This document shows, piece after piece, positions 22,980 through 35,120 of a DNA stretch of 60,000 bases; position 1 is the stretch's first letter; each line of letters opens with the position of its first letter. Origin of the DNA: Cryptomeria japonica (Eukaryota > Streptophyta > Pinopsida > Cupressales > Cupressaceae); NCBI RefSeq assembly GCF_030272615.1, contig NC_081405.1:313125735-313185734 (forward strand), read 5' to 3'. The translations under genes were made by a program, and so were the position numbers. Under the pieces are notes generated by a model. That model was not told the DNA's origin. It saw only the letters and a list, made by a program, of their open reading frames with translations, and made no database searches.

Positions 22980-25537
22980 AGTAGATGGACCCCACTCTAG
23001 CATATGGTTGCCATAGGGTCTACCTCGTGTGGCTAAAATCCATCCTCGATGGATTGCCACATAATCTTGATCTTCACCAACTTATTCAATTGTCTCCTCG
23101 ACATCCTCTTGGACCCCTCTCTACACAAATAAATAAAATCTTAATAGGACAAGAGAATATTGACTTTGTCACTACTATAAAGTATGTTTTTCTAAAACTG
23201 TAATTTTCCTTTCTTTACCTTGTTTTAGTAAATCTTTCACATCTCAAGCTAGAGAACTCCAATTTTCACACTATTTGTTGTATTGAGATCATGATTCATT
23301 TCTTTGTCTTTCCAAATTACTTATGAGCAGTTTTCAATTGTTTTCAAACCTTATTGGTAGCATTTTTTATTATACACTGGTCAATATTCAAAGTGGTAAA
23401 CATGAGACCATGTTTTTGCCTCCTAATTAGCAATGAAAAATAGGGGTCATATAGATACCCTCAAATTCCATCATCTTTAGTAATATTTGGGTGATATTTT
23501 ATTTAAAAAATAATTTTCTTTTTTTATATAATGTGGTTCCTAACACTGTATTGTAGGTATTGATACACTCACGATTCATTCAACACCCTTGGCAATATCC
23601 TTTTTCACCATTTACTTTTTGTACTTTAGCTTGCATATGCATGTAGTATCATATGATCACTAAAGTTGGGGCTACATGTAGCATAATAAATTGTACACCT
23701 TTCATAGGGTGTCCAAATCCACACGTTTTTAGCACTCATTTTACTGTTTGTCATTCTAGTATTCATTATAGGATTTCATTATACACTTATTTGATGATTA
23801 ATTTAAAGATATTAGTCCTCTCCTAATTCAAATCTTAATAAAATATTATATGGGCCCTTAATCATAGAAGTTCCCTCTAAATATTTCACCTCCTAATTTA
23901 TTCTTACCTAGATAGGTCCTATTTTAACATATGTGGCCTTCAATATCTTACCCTGACATCATAACCCAATTTACATTTAATCCTAGTCTCTCCTTGGCAT
24001 TTTGGGCCTAGGGTTTAAATTTAGGTGAGAATTGGAGGGAGCATACCGATCAGATTGACCTACTCCACAATTTTTGGCTCAAATTTGAACCACAAAATGG
24101 GACCAACTTGGTCAAGTGATAAATCTTTGCCCATATAGGCCTGCTCTAAGTTTTTGACCCCAAAATTCATGGTGAGGTATAAAGGAAAGTTATCTCATCT
24201 CATTTTTGGAGGTAAACAATTGTGAAATATTAGCTCTACAATTTAGATAAATCTTATAAGGTGAAGATCATGAAGATATACAAATCAAAGGAAATCAACA
24301 AACATCATGAATTTATTCCATATCTTTTCATCAACATGGAAGCTTCAAGAGATGTTGAAGGATAATAAGTAATTACCAACTGATGATTGGCTTGTACCTC
24401 TCCCTTTGGGTGTGTATGAGTTCATGTCATTGTCATATTTCTATATACAAGCTTTAAGATCTAAATTTCATTATTTCATGCTATGTGATTCATGTAATCT
24501 CATTTTCAATATTATTAAGGGTTTTACTCTAACACATTTAAGTAGATATCTAGACCACTTTTATGCAAATTTATCTCATAGCAATCTTAGACATGCTTAA
24601 AATTCAAGAGCACACACACAATTCCAATTTCAATATCAACTATTTATGGAGGTGGGAATCACCAAAATAGGGGGTTGACTATTTAGGGAGGTGGGAATCA
24701 AGTTTTGGCCTTAGTTAGAGGGAGAAAGTTGCCCAAGGTTCCATAGTCATAGGAGTGAGGGACCCTAGGAATCATAGTCCCCTCAAAATTAGCTCATGTT
24801 TCACCCAGAGTTAGGACACACCTCAAGGAACCTAGATCAAAAATCTCAACCAGCTTCTCAATCTCAACAAAAATAGCCCAGGTTTGGATCAAAAGTGCAC
24901 TGTACTCTTCCCATTTCCTTTGTACATCTAATGTGTGTCTTATAAACTTCTCTCATGGTTATTTTTATATTGAAACATAAAACCCTATCCTTTTGTATCA
25001 TTCCAATTGACATCATCCAAGCAACAAAATAATAGAATCCCTAAGAGCATAGATACTAAATTGATTCACTCGGATAAAGGGTTAGTCAATTATATTCATC
25101 TCTTGGTGGCTTTGTATTCTAATGTGATTGGAAGAGAGGATTCTCAACCTAGTTGTCTTATCCCATTTTTCAACCATCACAATTAGTAATTACCTTATCA
25201 TGTGGGTAGCGATAACTAGAGATAACCATTATACTAGGAGGGTATGTTGGTAGCCACCTATAGCATAGGGGTCAGCAATGCTATGTAGTACCTAGATTGA
25301 GAAGAAGATAGCTTACTATATCAATAATATCACAAGGTGATATATGTCAGAGGTAACCTCTTCCTAGGATGATAGAATATGTGTCGGTAAACTATAGATG
25401 ATTCACTACTTGGGTATTCTCTCTTAAGCTCATATGACCATTGGTTTGAAGGCTAGACCCTATTGTATTATGTGATACATCGAATCCTTTACCTAGTTGA
25501 CCAATTCATATTGACCCATACTCTCCACCGTCTTTGT
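22980..25537. other. Non-coding stretch, nothing recognised
   Basis: AT-rich sequence with only short frames on either strand and no protein motif I can recognise. A short duplication (actattta.ggaggtgggaatca at about 24637 and 24685) and an isolated TATA-like ggtataaagg near 24176 are the only visible signals. Old transposon remnants are likely but not supported by ends or motifs. Confidence 0.4.
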
Positions 25538-26130
25538 TGTTGGAAACCTAAGTTATTGTGTTGTGTTGTCATTCATGTCAACCTATCTTGTGTTATCATT
25601 GATGTCACTTTGTGAGTGTTCTAGTATTGTTGATTTGTCTTATGGATATTTTGAAGTGTTTCTAAAAGGATGTTGTAGTGGATGTTTCAATATGCAAGAA
25701 AGAGTATTTATGTGTTTTGGTATTGCTGAGTTATCTTTTGGAGATGTTTAATTGTTTCAAAAATGATTGTGTAGTGGAATTTTTGGCATCCAAAAAATAT
25801 TATTTATATATAAAATATTTTTTAATGTCCCTATAGAATAATGTCTTGCATTCCTCTTTGATGTGAAGACTATTTGCTATAGTTTTGGATATAATGTTTG
25901 TGTTTTATGCATATTGCAACACTAGATTTGTAGGTCCTTTGTTTATCAAATAGTTAAATTAGTTTTTATTGTCTCTAACAATAAGGATATTTATTAGAAG
26001 AGGTTCAAAGAATTCTTGGTGTCTTCTGGATATGTGGAACCAAGTGATGTGGTTTAGAGTACATGTTCACATGGTTTGTGTAGTGTTCCAATTCTATTTC
26101 TAGATGATGTTTTGACTAGCAAGTGGAGCT
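25538..26130 (+). repeat. Old Copia LTR, left part (split by E2)
   Basis: It starts TGTTGGAAACCTAAG, the TGTTGG start shared by Copia LTRs here, and runs into the E2 insertion. The right part (34029-35113) supplies a TATA-like CTTATATAAAAATG at about 34460, a U5 motif ATGGGTTTTCCCTGCATTGG near 34931 and a degenerate Met-type PBS after the end. The start is tentative because no partner LTR is visible. Confidence 0.4.
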
Positions 26131-27389
26131 TGTTAGACAACTCAAATAACTAGAGGACAACTGAGAGGGGCAGTGAATTAGTTGTCACTGGATTACAGAA
26201 CTTTAAGAATTCAAAACCTTATTACCAGAACACATAAACTCAATACTGAAATGCATAAACCAAATACCAAAATGATAGAGATAGCAATTAAACATAATCA
26301 TAAATCACATAATAGTTACCATTCATCCATAACACATGACACCAAGATTTGTACATGGAAAACCCAGTAAAGGGAAAAACCACAGTGGGAAGCCTACCCA
26401 CAATCAGATAATACTTCTGTAGTAAGTATGCGATTACAATATGAGGGGCCTGAACATGAAAATGCAGGAAGGATAACAGCCTAGAGTGCACTTCTCATCA
26501 CAAAAAGGAGCCATGCTGACTACAAAAACATTGGACTACAATTTGTAAAGAAGAGTGAACTACAAAGATAGCATCTCCTATGCCTGAGTACATTTTTGGT
26601 TAAGCTCAATAATGGAGGCCTTAAACCTCTCTTACAAACCCAATTCGATCACCTATGATTGACAAAACCTTCTGCATATGATTACAACATTACTCACACA
26701 CAGATCATCCCATTACCTTGACCTATGATCTACAAAGAGATCTTACATCATATTTATACCTAGTCAGGACCTATACAATTAGGTAGACCACCTAAAAGAT
26801 AATACAATAAGTTTGCAACATAAACTCACAATCCAATGATCAACCAAGTCAGCTTAGGCCAAAAAAAATGTAAACCAATCATTAAATCCCACCAGTAATG
26901 CATTAGGAACATCATCCAACATGTTACAGAAACCAGCCCATAACCTAGATAACACTGGAACCCAAATAGGTCCTCATAAACCAAATCCACCACCACCAAT
27001 GAACTAGAACATGAAGATGATAACCATCAGTATCCTGAGAACAATCTATAAGCTACACCAACATCACTTATCATGTACATCAAAAGATCTTCAACAAAGC
27101 TCTGTTGGTTAAACCCTTGTCAGTGACCAAAAGGCTTACTAGAACAAATGATAGCTCCTGAGTCATCAAATCGTGAACCAAATAATTGTGATACACATCT
27201 AAATAGAATGAATGACATATCCAAACAAATTCCACAAACCAAAGCATATTGGATCATACTAGATCAATATCATAATCCAGCCACTCAACCAGAACCAATC
27301 AAAAACCGCGAAACAACCAAAACAACTGGTGTTGCCATCAATGAAAAAACATAAATGCAACACATAATCAATTTCTCCAAATACCAACA
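26131..27389 (-). repeat. E2 3' LTR
   Basis: 1259 bp. On the minus strand a TATA-like GGTATAAATATGATG lies at about 26743-26758. A GGTTTTTCCCTTTACTGGG motif (about 26362-26380, minus strand) is shared with the other Copia LTRs of the window. Confidence 0.9.
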
Positions 27390-27668
27390 ATCTTCCCCTT
27401 TGTCATTGATGGCAACACTAGATGTGAAAAATATCCAAGTCCCAAGAAATTCCAAACAAGTCTCCCCCAATGAAAGACAACCAACAATCTCCCACAAAAT
27501 GATATAGAAATGAAGCTCTAAACCAAACTCCCCCTTTGAGTCATATTCTATTAAGCTCTGTTTTTCACATATATCTCTCCCCCTTTGACATCAATGCTAG
27601 AAATCTGACATAAACATCAAAGAAAAATTATAAATCATCTGAATCTTACAGTTGACTACCCCCCTTGA
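27390..27668 (-). promoter_or_regulatory. E2 polypurine tract array
   Basis: The tract AAAGGGGAAGAT (27390-27401, minus strand) touches the LTR start and is the expected PPT. Four more G-rich purine tracts follow within 270 bp, at about 27461-27468, 27527-27540, 27573-27588 and 27656-27668. Multiple PPT-like copies upstream of the 3' LTR are described for the Sirevirus branch of Copia. Membership of E2 in that branch is only suggested. Confidence 0.7.
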
Positions 27669-27746
27669 GTAGTAGCACCACCACATCAATCTAGAATGAG
27701 TAATAACTCTGATAATGCATACCATACTGATGCCAATCAACATCAC

Positions 27747-28263
27747 TCAGGTCTCTACCAAAGGGGTAGAAACCCCCAATCTATCTCTGAAGTACTCAAA
27801 TGATTCTTTAAGAAAAGGTTTAGTGAAAATATTTGCAATATGCTTTTTGGTGTTCACATAAACTAGTCTGAATTCATTTGCTCCCACCTTCTCCTTTAAA
27901 AAGTTATACTTGATAGATATGTGCTTTGTATTAGAATGAAATACCAGATTCTTTGATATATCAATAGCAATAGAGTTATCACAGGGAATAACTACCAGTT
28001 CATTACAATCCACCTTTATATCCTTCAACATTTGCTTCATCCATAAAAACTAGGTACTGTTAGTAGTAGCAGCAACATACTCGGCTTCAATAGTAGATAA
28101 AGAGGTGCATTACTGCTTCTTGTTGATCCATGAAACAAGTTTCTTTCCAAGAAAGAAATCTCCACCGGATGTTCTCTTTCAGTCATCAACATCTCCAGCC
28201 CAATCTGCATCAATATATGCACATAATATAAAGTCATCATTTTTAGGATACCACAAACCATAT
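27747..28263 (-). pseudogene. E2 RNase H
   Basis: Minus-strand pieces read AYIDADWAGDVDD, TSGGDFFLGKKLVSWINKKQ, SLSTIEAEYVAAAT-like sequence, KQMLKDIKVDC, IPCDNSIAIDISKN and HIANIFTKPFLKE. These are the Copia RNase H blocks in order, with the Asp, Glu and Asp residues visible. At least two stops and a frame change near 28040 break the domain. It is the C-terminal part of the polyprotein and is followed by the PPT region. Confidence 0.85.
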
Positions 28264-29176
28264 TCAAGTGTTGCCTGCAAATACCTGAAAAATCCTTTTC
28301 ACCACACTCTCATGATTTTCTCTAGGATCACTCTGATATATTGATATAATACAAACTACATTCATTACATCTAGTCTAGTCTGAGTCAGATATAACAAAC
28401 CTCTAATCATAGACATCTCAAATTTATTCTTCATATTGTTAGAGAATTCCATACACAACTTATCTTCACCTCCAAAAATGATATCATCAACAAAGACCTC
28501 AATAATTAGTATACCATCACCAATGATGTTATAATATAAATTACTGTCAGCATTACCTATAGTGAAATCAAGCTTCAAAAGATATTTATCCAGTCTTGCA
28601 TACCAAGCTCTAGGGGCTTGTTTCAATCCATATAAAGCTTTCTTTGACCTACAAACCATATTTTTTTCAACCGAAAGTGAAAATCCATCAAGTGGCTCAA
28701 TATTAACTTCCTCTTCAAGATCTCCATTAAAAAATGCACACTTAACATCCATTTGATAAACCTTGTAGTTCTTATGTGCAACATAAGCAAGAAACAATCT
28801 CACAGCTTCAATCCTAGCTATTGGTGCAAAGGTTTCATCATAATCAATTCCTTCCTTCTGAGAATATCCTTTACAAACCAATCTAGCTTTATTCCTCACA
28901 ACTTGTCCATCCTCATTCAGTTTTTTTCTTAAAAACCCATTTAGTTCCAATAACATTTTTATTTTTAGGCCAGGGAACTAAAGTCCATGTATTATTCTTT
29001 TCCATCTGATCCAATTCTTCTTCCATATCTTTCATCCAACATTCATCTTTACAAGCTTCAATTACTGATGTCGGTTCAATTTGAGAAATAAAACATACCT
29101 CATCAGCTCCCAACCTTCTTCTTGTCATCACTCCTTTGCTTTTGTCTCTAATGATTTGATCTTCAAAATGATTCAA
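28264..29176 (-). pseudogene. E2 reverse transcriptase with internal deletion
   Basis: Frames 29176-28913 and 28956-28264 contain [100 protein letters not shown] and the active site [11 protein letters not shown]. After FEMSMI the frame jumps to [15 protein letters not shown], omitting the segment of some 80-100 residues that Copia RTs usually have between these blocks. The joint lies in a repeated Ser-Met-Ile/Met-Ile context. A frameshift near 28930 divides the front part. Confidence 0.87.
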
Positions 29177-29203
29177 CCTTACATACCTAAGAGTCTTCTG
29201 ATT

Positions 29204-29983
29204 TTATGTTCCTATGTCCTGATCTTCAGTTACTATTGAATTTTGTGATTCTACCGAGGTAATTGGTTGAACATTTTGTTCTGGTGTAGGTTCTATCGGT
29301 TCAATTATGATCATTTCCACTATCATCTGTCTCTCATAAGTTCTTATTTGACTTTTGTTCTGCTCATCCACTTTGACATTTGTGATCTCCACAATTCTCT
29401 GGAATCTTTTGTTATAAAATCTATATGCTTTGATTTTATTAGAATAACCAATAAATATTCCTTCATCACATCTAGGATCAAAATTTCCAATGGAATCATC
29501 TCTTTTGATATAGCATTTTCTACCAAAGTATTTGAAATACTTAACTGCCAATGTATGACCAAACCATAACCCATAAGGTGTCTTACTAGTATCTCCTTTG
29601 ATATGAACCCTGTTGAATATGTATACCATCATGCTTAAAAATTCTCTCTAGTAGACATGAGGCAGATTATCTTCCATCATCATAGTTCTAGCTGCATCCA
29701 TGATAGTTCTGATCTTCCTTTCCACAACTCCATTTTGCTGAGGTGTCCGGGGTGCAGTCAATTGTCTCCTTATCCCATTCTTCTCACAATACATGTTAAA
29801 TTCACTGGATGTAAATTCTCCACCCTGATATGACCTTAAGCATTTAATCTTCAATCCTATCTCTGTCTCAACTTTATATTTAAATATTTTAAACTTTGTA
29901 AATGCTTCATAATTCTCCCTTAGAAAAGTAACCCACATCATTCTAGAATAATCATCAATGATTAGCATGAAATATCTATCACC
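29204..29983 (-). pseudogene. E2 integrase core
   Basis: The frame 29968-29648 shows MLIIDDYSRMMWVTFLREN, then LRSYQGGEFTSSEFNMYCEK and RTPQQNGVVERKIRTI, the Copia integrase core. The DDE residue normally found in SD(N/Q)GGEF is Tyr here (SYQGGEF), which would abolish catalysis. The frame 29632-29204 continues with RVHIKGDTSKTPYGLWFG, YFGRKCYIKRDD, DEGIFIGYSNKIKAYRFYN, the GKY/post-core region. The two frames are separated by a stop. Confidence 0.88.
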
Positions 29984-30313
29984 CTAAAAACTTTTGTTTC
30001 TAGGAGGACCACACAAATCAATATGAATAAGATCAATAAAATCATTAGATTTGTCTTGTATACTCTTAAAAGAACTTCTAACTTGCTTTCCCATTTGACA
30101 TTCCTTACATACTGGATTATGGGGCTTTACAATCTTAGGTATATCTCTAACTGCCTTAGTAGAACTAATCTTCACAATGCAATCAAAATTCACGTGACAC
30201 AACCTCTTATGCCATAGAAAACTCTCATTCATTTGTGCAATCAAACATGTCTTATCACTAGAGTTCAAATGAAAGATATTACCTTTAGTGTGTGTACCAG
30301 TTGTAATTTCCAA
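29984..30313 (-). pseudogene. E2 pre-integrase zinc-binding region
   Basis: The frame reads LWHKRLCHVNFDCIVKI, then VCKECQMGKQVRSSF and DLIHIDLCGPPRNKS. This is the His-His-Cys-Cys GAG-pre-integrase domain (H in LWHKR and CHVN, C in CKEC) followed by the first catalytic Asp of integrase (HIDLCGP). It joins the integrase core across a stop near 29975. Confidence 0.88.
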
Positions 30314-30454
30314 TACAGATCTATTGATAATCTTCTATTTTCCATCCTTGAACTGTAACTGAAATCCCTTATCCAGCAACTGTCCTACACTAAAAATATT
30401 ATGCCTTAAACCTTCAATATAATAAACATTATTAGTGTTATGCTTACCATCCAA

Positions 30455-30736
30455 TTATATTGTTCCTCTTCCCTTGATCATGCATGCATTGTCATCTCCA
30501 AATCTAACTAGACCACCATCAAATTCTTGCATAGATAATAACTTCCTTTTATCTCCAATCATATGATGTGAACATCCACTATGAATTACCCATTCATCCT
30601 TGTCTTCAATTTTAGCAGCAAGGGCCTTGTCTCTAGGTACCAGATCATCTTCCTTGATAGCCAAAAATACCCATTCCTTTCCATTGCCAGATCCACTAGC
30701 TAAATCTTGGGTTGGTTCATCATCAGAATCAATCAC
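30455..30736 (-). pseudogene. E2 aspartic protease
   Basis: The minus frame contains KDEWVIHSGCSHHMIGDKRK and VRFGDDNACMIKGRGTI, the Copia protease pattern. The catalytic Asp of the usual (L/I)DSGCSHHM is His here, so the enzyme is dead. It lies between the gag knuckle and the pre-integrase domain, as expected in Copia polyproteins. Confidence 0.85.
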
Positions 30737-30796
30737 ACCTTCATCATTTGCATAGTAACATGATTTGTCTTTGTTTCTCTTTTACTTATGCTTATT

Positions 30797-31748
30797 CTAA
30801 TAATCATGGTTAGGCCTAAAAGATGTTCTAGCTCTTTTTTCAAATCTTGAATTCCTTTCAGGACATCTAGATGCAAAATGACATATCCTATTACATGCAA
30901 AGCATTTAAAAGGTGATTTTCCTTCATACTTACTTACTGTCGGTCCTTTAGGTACTCTTCTAGAAAATAAGGCTTCAAGTTGCTCAAACTCCTCACCTTC
31001 TTTCTTCATATCCTCTAGTTCCTTTGCGTATAAATCTTTCCAATCACTCTTTCCGGTAGATGATGCAGATGCATAAAAAGCAAGTTCAGATTTAACAACA
31101 CCATAAGGTCCAAATTCCTCAAGCTCAAAAGCAGATAATTTCCCAACCAAGGTATCCCTATTAATAGAGGTGTTTGCCATAGTTTTAAGCTCATTAATTG
31201 CAGTATCCTTTATCTTATAAGTCGGTGACAAGGCTCTCGGTACTTTAGAAACTATTTCATCTTTTCTCGAGGATCCACCATAACATTGAATTCCCAAAAC
31301 AATCTCATTAACTCTCTCCATAAAAGTAGTAATCCTTTCATCTTCTTCCATCTTCAGGTTTTCATATCTCACCTGGTAACCATCAAGTTTAGAAATTTTA
31401 ACAGTAGGCTCACCATTCAGAGTCCAATTTTCCCCATATAGCCTTTGCAGTTGATTTGTCAGTTAGTCCTTTTATTTGTTGATCACAAAGTGCACACAAA
31501 AGGGCTTCTCTAGCTCTACAATCATTCTCAAGCTCTTTATCCAGACTTTCCAGAGGAGGATTTCTAGATGCCATATTAAATGATGTAATACCATTCTCAG
31601 TGATCTCCCAAATTTACTTTCCAAGACATCTTAGGTGAGTCTCCATCTGAATCTTCCAAACCCTATAATTTGTTCCATCAAGCCTAGGAATTTCTCTCTG
31701 AAAAATAGCTGCAAATGTATTTGATGAACTTGAATTGCTAGATGCCAT
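30797..31748 (-). pseudogene. E2 gag
   Basis: The likely ATG is at 31748 (MASSNSSSSNTFAAIFQ), 42 bp after the PBS. PRLDGTNYRVWKIQMETHL follows, the typical Copia gag start (DUF4219/UBN2 type), then QQIKGLTDKSTAKAIWGKL. A frameshift near 31400 leads to the frame 31372-30797 with MRYENLKMEEDERITTFMER, VGKLSAFELEEFGP and the zinc knuckle CFACNRICHFASRC (C-x2-C-x4-H-x4-C). A stop occurs early (LGK-stop). A short frame to 30733 links gag to protease. Confidence 0.85.
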
Positions 31749-31790
31749 AGGATATTCCTCAAGTGGTTAAGATTTTTTAGAGAGGACCAA

Positions 31791-31802
31791 GCTCTGATAC
31801 CA
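31791..31802 (-). promoter_or_regulatory. E2 primer-binding site
   Basis: The minus strand reads TGGTATCAGAGC, complementary to the plant initiator tRNA-Met 3' end. It lies two bases after the LTR end and is perfectly preserved over these 12 bases. Confidence 0.9.
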
Positions 31803-31804
31803 AT

Positions 31805-34028
31805 TGTTAGACAACTCAAATAACCAGAGGACAATTGAGAGGGGGGTGAATCATTTGTCACCGGATTATAGAACTTAAGCATTCAAAACCTTATTACTGG
31901 AACACACAAACTCAATACTAGAATTCATAAACTAAATGCCAAAATGATAGATATAGCAGATTAATTTAAATATAAATCATAAAATAGTTACCATCCATAA
32001 CACATGACACCAATATTTGTAAGCGGAAAACTTGGTAAAAGGGAAAACCATGGTGGGAAGCCTATGCACAGTCAGATAATACTTCTGCAGTAAGTATGTG
32101 ATTACAATATGAGGGGCCTACACATGCAGGAAAGTCAACAGCCTAGAGTGCACTGCTCATCACAAAAAGGAGCCTCATGGACTACAAAAACATCAGACTA
32201 CAATCCAAAAAGAAGAGTAAACTACAAATATAGCATCTCCTATGCATGAGTACAATTCTAGTTAAGCTCAATACTAGAGGTCTTAAACCTCTCTTACAAA
32301 CCCAATTTGATCACCTATGTTTGACCAATCCTTTTGCATATGATTACAATATTATTCACACATAGATCATCCCATAACCTTGACCTATGATCTACAAAGA
32401 GATCTTGCATCATATTTATACCAACCCGGAACCTAAACAATTAGGGCAGCCACCTAAAAGATAATACAATAAGTTCATAACATAAACCCACAATCTAATG
32501 ATCAACCAAGACAGCTTAGGCTGAAAACAATGTAAACCAGTCATTAAATCTCACTAGTAATGCATCAAGAACATCCTCCAACACATTATAGAAACTGGTC
32601 CATAACCTAGATAACACTAGACCCAAAATAGGTCACCATAAACCAAATCCAACACCACCGATGAACTGTAACATGAACATGATAACCATCAGCATCCTGA
32701 GAACAATCTAGAAGCTGCACCAACACCACTTATCATGTGCATCAAAAGATCTTCAACAAAGCTCTATTGGCAAAACCCTTACCCACGAGCAAAAGGCTTA
32801 CTAGAACAAATGATAGCTCCTAAGTCATCAAATCTCAAACCAACTAATCATGATACATATCTTAATAGCATGAATGATGGATCTAAACCAATTCCATAAG
32901 GGTAAAAGCATAAAACGGTATCACATTTCAGGCTAACTTATCAACACAAGTGAATTTAAGTAATTCTAACTAAAAATTAATTTTAGTCAAACATATCATC
33001 TATATTGATTCATTATAGCTAAGTTATATATGGACCACGACTTTTCCAATTGGAAGTGTCTACTAAATATATATTTTATACCACTTTGGGTCTAATTACC
33101 AAAAAATAATTAAAAATAAAAAAACTCAATGTTTCAACAACTCCTCCTCTTATAAATAATATTTTTTTTGAAATGTAAAATTACCCTTTTATAGATCTAT
33201 AAGTGAATTTTCCAAAATATATATCTTTTAATAGTTTAATTATTTTTTTATATTTTATATTTTATTTTTATTGAAAGTAGGTTATCAGCACTAAAATATA
33301 AGGATGATTATCTTGTCAAGGAAAAATACTAATATTTTAAAAAAATATTTGAAAAAAATATGATGCAATAGAGAAAGGAATCTATGTCAAGATGATATAA
33401 TTCTTTTCTAATTTGGATAAATAATTAAGAAAAAGTTGGTGGGAATTGGAAAGAATTATATTTCAGCACACGCAACTTTTTAAATTTATTAGAAAATATA
33501 TATTTATAAAAAATAGTAAAAAAATATATCCATGCACTAAAGTTTCAAGTTATCAATATAAACAAAAAAATTGATTAAAAAAAGGTTAAAATTTACTAAT
33601 TAAAGTGTGGTGGCTTGTGTAACTTCAATTTCAGCATTTTATCAACAACTAAATTATAGTGTTTACTTTATAAAAAATTACTTTCAAATAATATTTTAAA
33701 ATTTTGTTAAAATTACAAACATAAAATAGACAAAAGAATATAAAGTTTATTAGTTTACATCATTACAAAATTCAAAACATATATTTTAGTTTCTATTAAT
33801 TTACTTTAAAAATTTGAATCAGCATTGACCATTTCATTTATAAAAGTGTGACATGACTTTGTACTTTTACCCATAAACCAAAGCATACCGGATCATACTG
33901 GATCAATATCATAATCCAACCACTCTATCGGAACGAACCAGAAACCAGTAAACAACCAAAATAACCAGTGTTGCCATCAATGACAAAACATCAATGCAAC
34001 ACATAATAAATTCCTCCAAATACCAACA
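31805..34028 (-). repeat. E2 5' LTR (with insert)
   Basis: It aligns with 26131-27389 on both sides of the insert at 32900-33872. Without the insert and its duplication it is about 1247 bp against 1259 bp. A TATA-like GGTATAAATATGATG lies at about 32405-32420 on the minus strand. By eye the two LTRs differ at many sites, so E2 is older than E1 or E3. Confidence 0.88.
32900..33872. mobile_element. MITE-like DNA transposon in E2 LTR
   Basis: The 973-bp insert begins GGGTAAAAGCATAAAA and ends with the complement of GGGTAAAAGTACAAAG. The inverted ends agree over the first 9 bases and loosely over about 30 (a second TCACA block follows). The other LTR has no insert, and the flanking attccATAA / ATAAaccaaagc shows a 4-bp ATAA duplication (or 3-bp TAA). 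The interior is very AT-rich without ORFs. The superfamily is unclear: the TAA and GGG start recall PIF/Harbinger, but the 4-bp reading does not fit well. Confidence 0.75.
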
Positions 34029-35113
34029 AAGTTATGATTTTTCAAATTATATGTTGTCATTTGGTCTGGTTTTTGGTTGGTTGTGGTAATGTATCATACT
34101 TGGATCACATTCCTTTGGTACAGGTTTCATTTTCAAGATGATTTTGGTTAAATCTTTGTGTACAAACATGACATTAGGAGATCCTCATTGTGTAATTTGT
34201 AGAGGTCTATTTTTGGGTTGACTAGTTAACATGTTCTAATGTTTACCTATATGTTTCAATTGATGCCAACTTTGGGAAACGTGCTAACATGTGCAATTCA
34301 TTGGAATCATTTGGAAATGATGCACCATGTTGCAATTTTTTTGTGTCCTCACAATCTCTTGGGGTGGACCAAAATTAATATTTTAGGTCTAACTGGCCAA
34401 ATTCATGTAATATTATTTATTCTATATCCAGTTGACCTAGTTAAGGGTTTTAATGATTAATCTTATATAAAAATGAGTGTGTATATATGATTGAATGTAT
34501 GGGAGGAGTATGAATTGAAAAGAAACAAAAGTTATTTTTTTGCAAGTATATTTGATGTTGGAGTTGTGCAAAAATCGATTATGAAAAGATTTGATGATAA
34601 TATCTTCTATATGACGATGTTTTGAGATAGAGTTTGAAGTCATATGTGTTTTCCATGGTCTTGGTCACTTGACATAGTGGTTTAAGAAGAATTTCATGAT
34701 GAGGAGATCTTGTTCATTTCAATTTGGCTATTCCTTTCTTTTCCCAAAGACAGTGAGTCTCTTGGCATTTTTTGTATCTTGCTCTAAGATAATGTGTTTC
34801 AACTCTGCAAGTTATCTATATCATTCCCTAAGGTTGTTCACCTTATTTTTGCAAGTCCTCTTAGGAATAGTAGGTTCTAGAGGCAACATTGTAATTAATT
34901 ATATTCATATTGTGAGTGTGATTCTCACTATGGGTTTTCCCTGCATTGGTTTTCCACATAAATATGGTGTTTGTATGTTTGATGTGCTTTGTCTTTTCAT
35001 GATTTAATAATATTGTGGTTATATAGTTGATATTTAAAATTTAAATATTCGAAACTAAGTATTATTAGTATTGTGGACTGATTCGCCCTCCTCTTATTTT
35101 TGCGGTGTGTTCA
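34029..35113 (+). repeat. Old Copia LTR, right part
   Basis: It continues 25538-26130 across E2. Signals in order are TATA-like CTTATATAAAAATG (about 34460), ATGGGTTTTCCCTGCATTGG (about 34931), a pyrimidine stretch GCCCTCCTCTTA (about 35087), and just past the end TTGGTATAGGAG (35121), a degenerate Met PBS. The order matches the E5 LTR end. The element's interior to the right is not recognisable. Confidence 0.4.
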
Positions 35114-35120
35114 ATATTTG

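Larger units (their letters stand above)
26131..34028 (-). mobile_element. E2: Ty1/Copia retrotransposon
   Basis: LTRs at 26131-27389 and 31805-34028 begin TGTTAGACAACTC and end AAATACCAACA. The right LTR is longer only because of a 973-bp insert. The PBS TGGTATCAGAGC (initiator Met type) adjoins the right LTR and purine tracts adjoin the left one, so the element reads leftward. The interior gives gag, protease, integrase, RT and RNase H in Copia order. The flanks gagct and aagtt differ by two transitions, consistent with a decayed 5-bp duplication. Catalytic residues are lost in protease and integrase, and part of RT is deleted. Confidence 0.9.

Noticed and set aside
24130-24400. Possible promoter or LTR around GGTATAAAGG
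   Set aside because: Only a single TATA-like string; no LTR ends, PBS, PPT or second copy was seen.
29267-29569. Plus-strand 100-codon frame inside E2
   Set aside because: It is antisense to the integrase frame and has no motif of its own.
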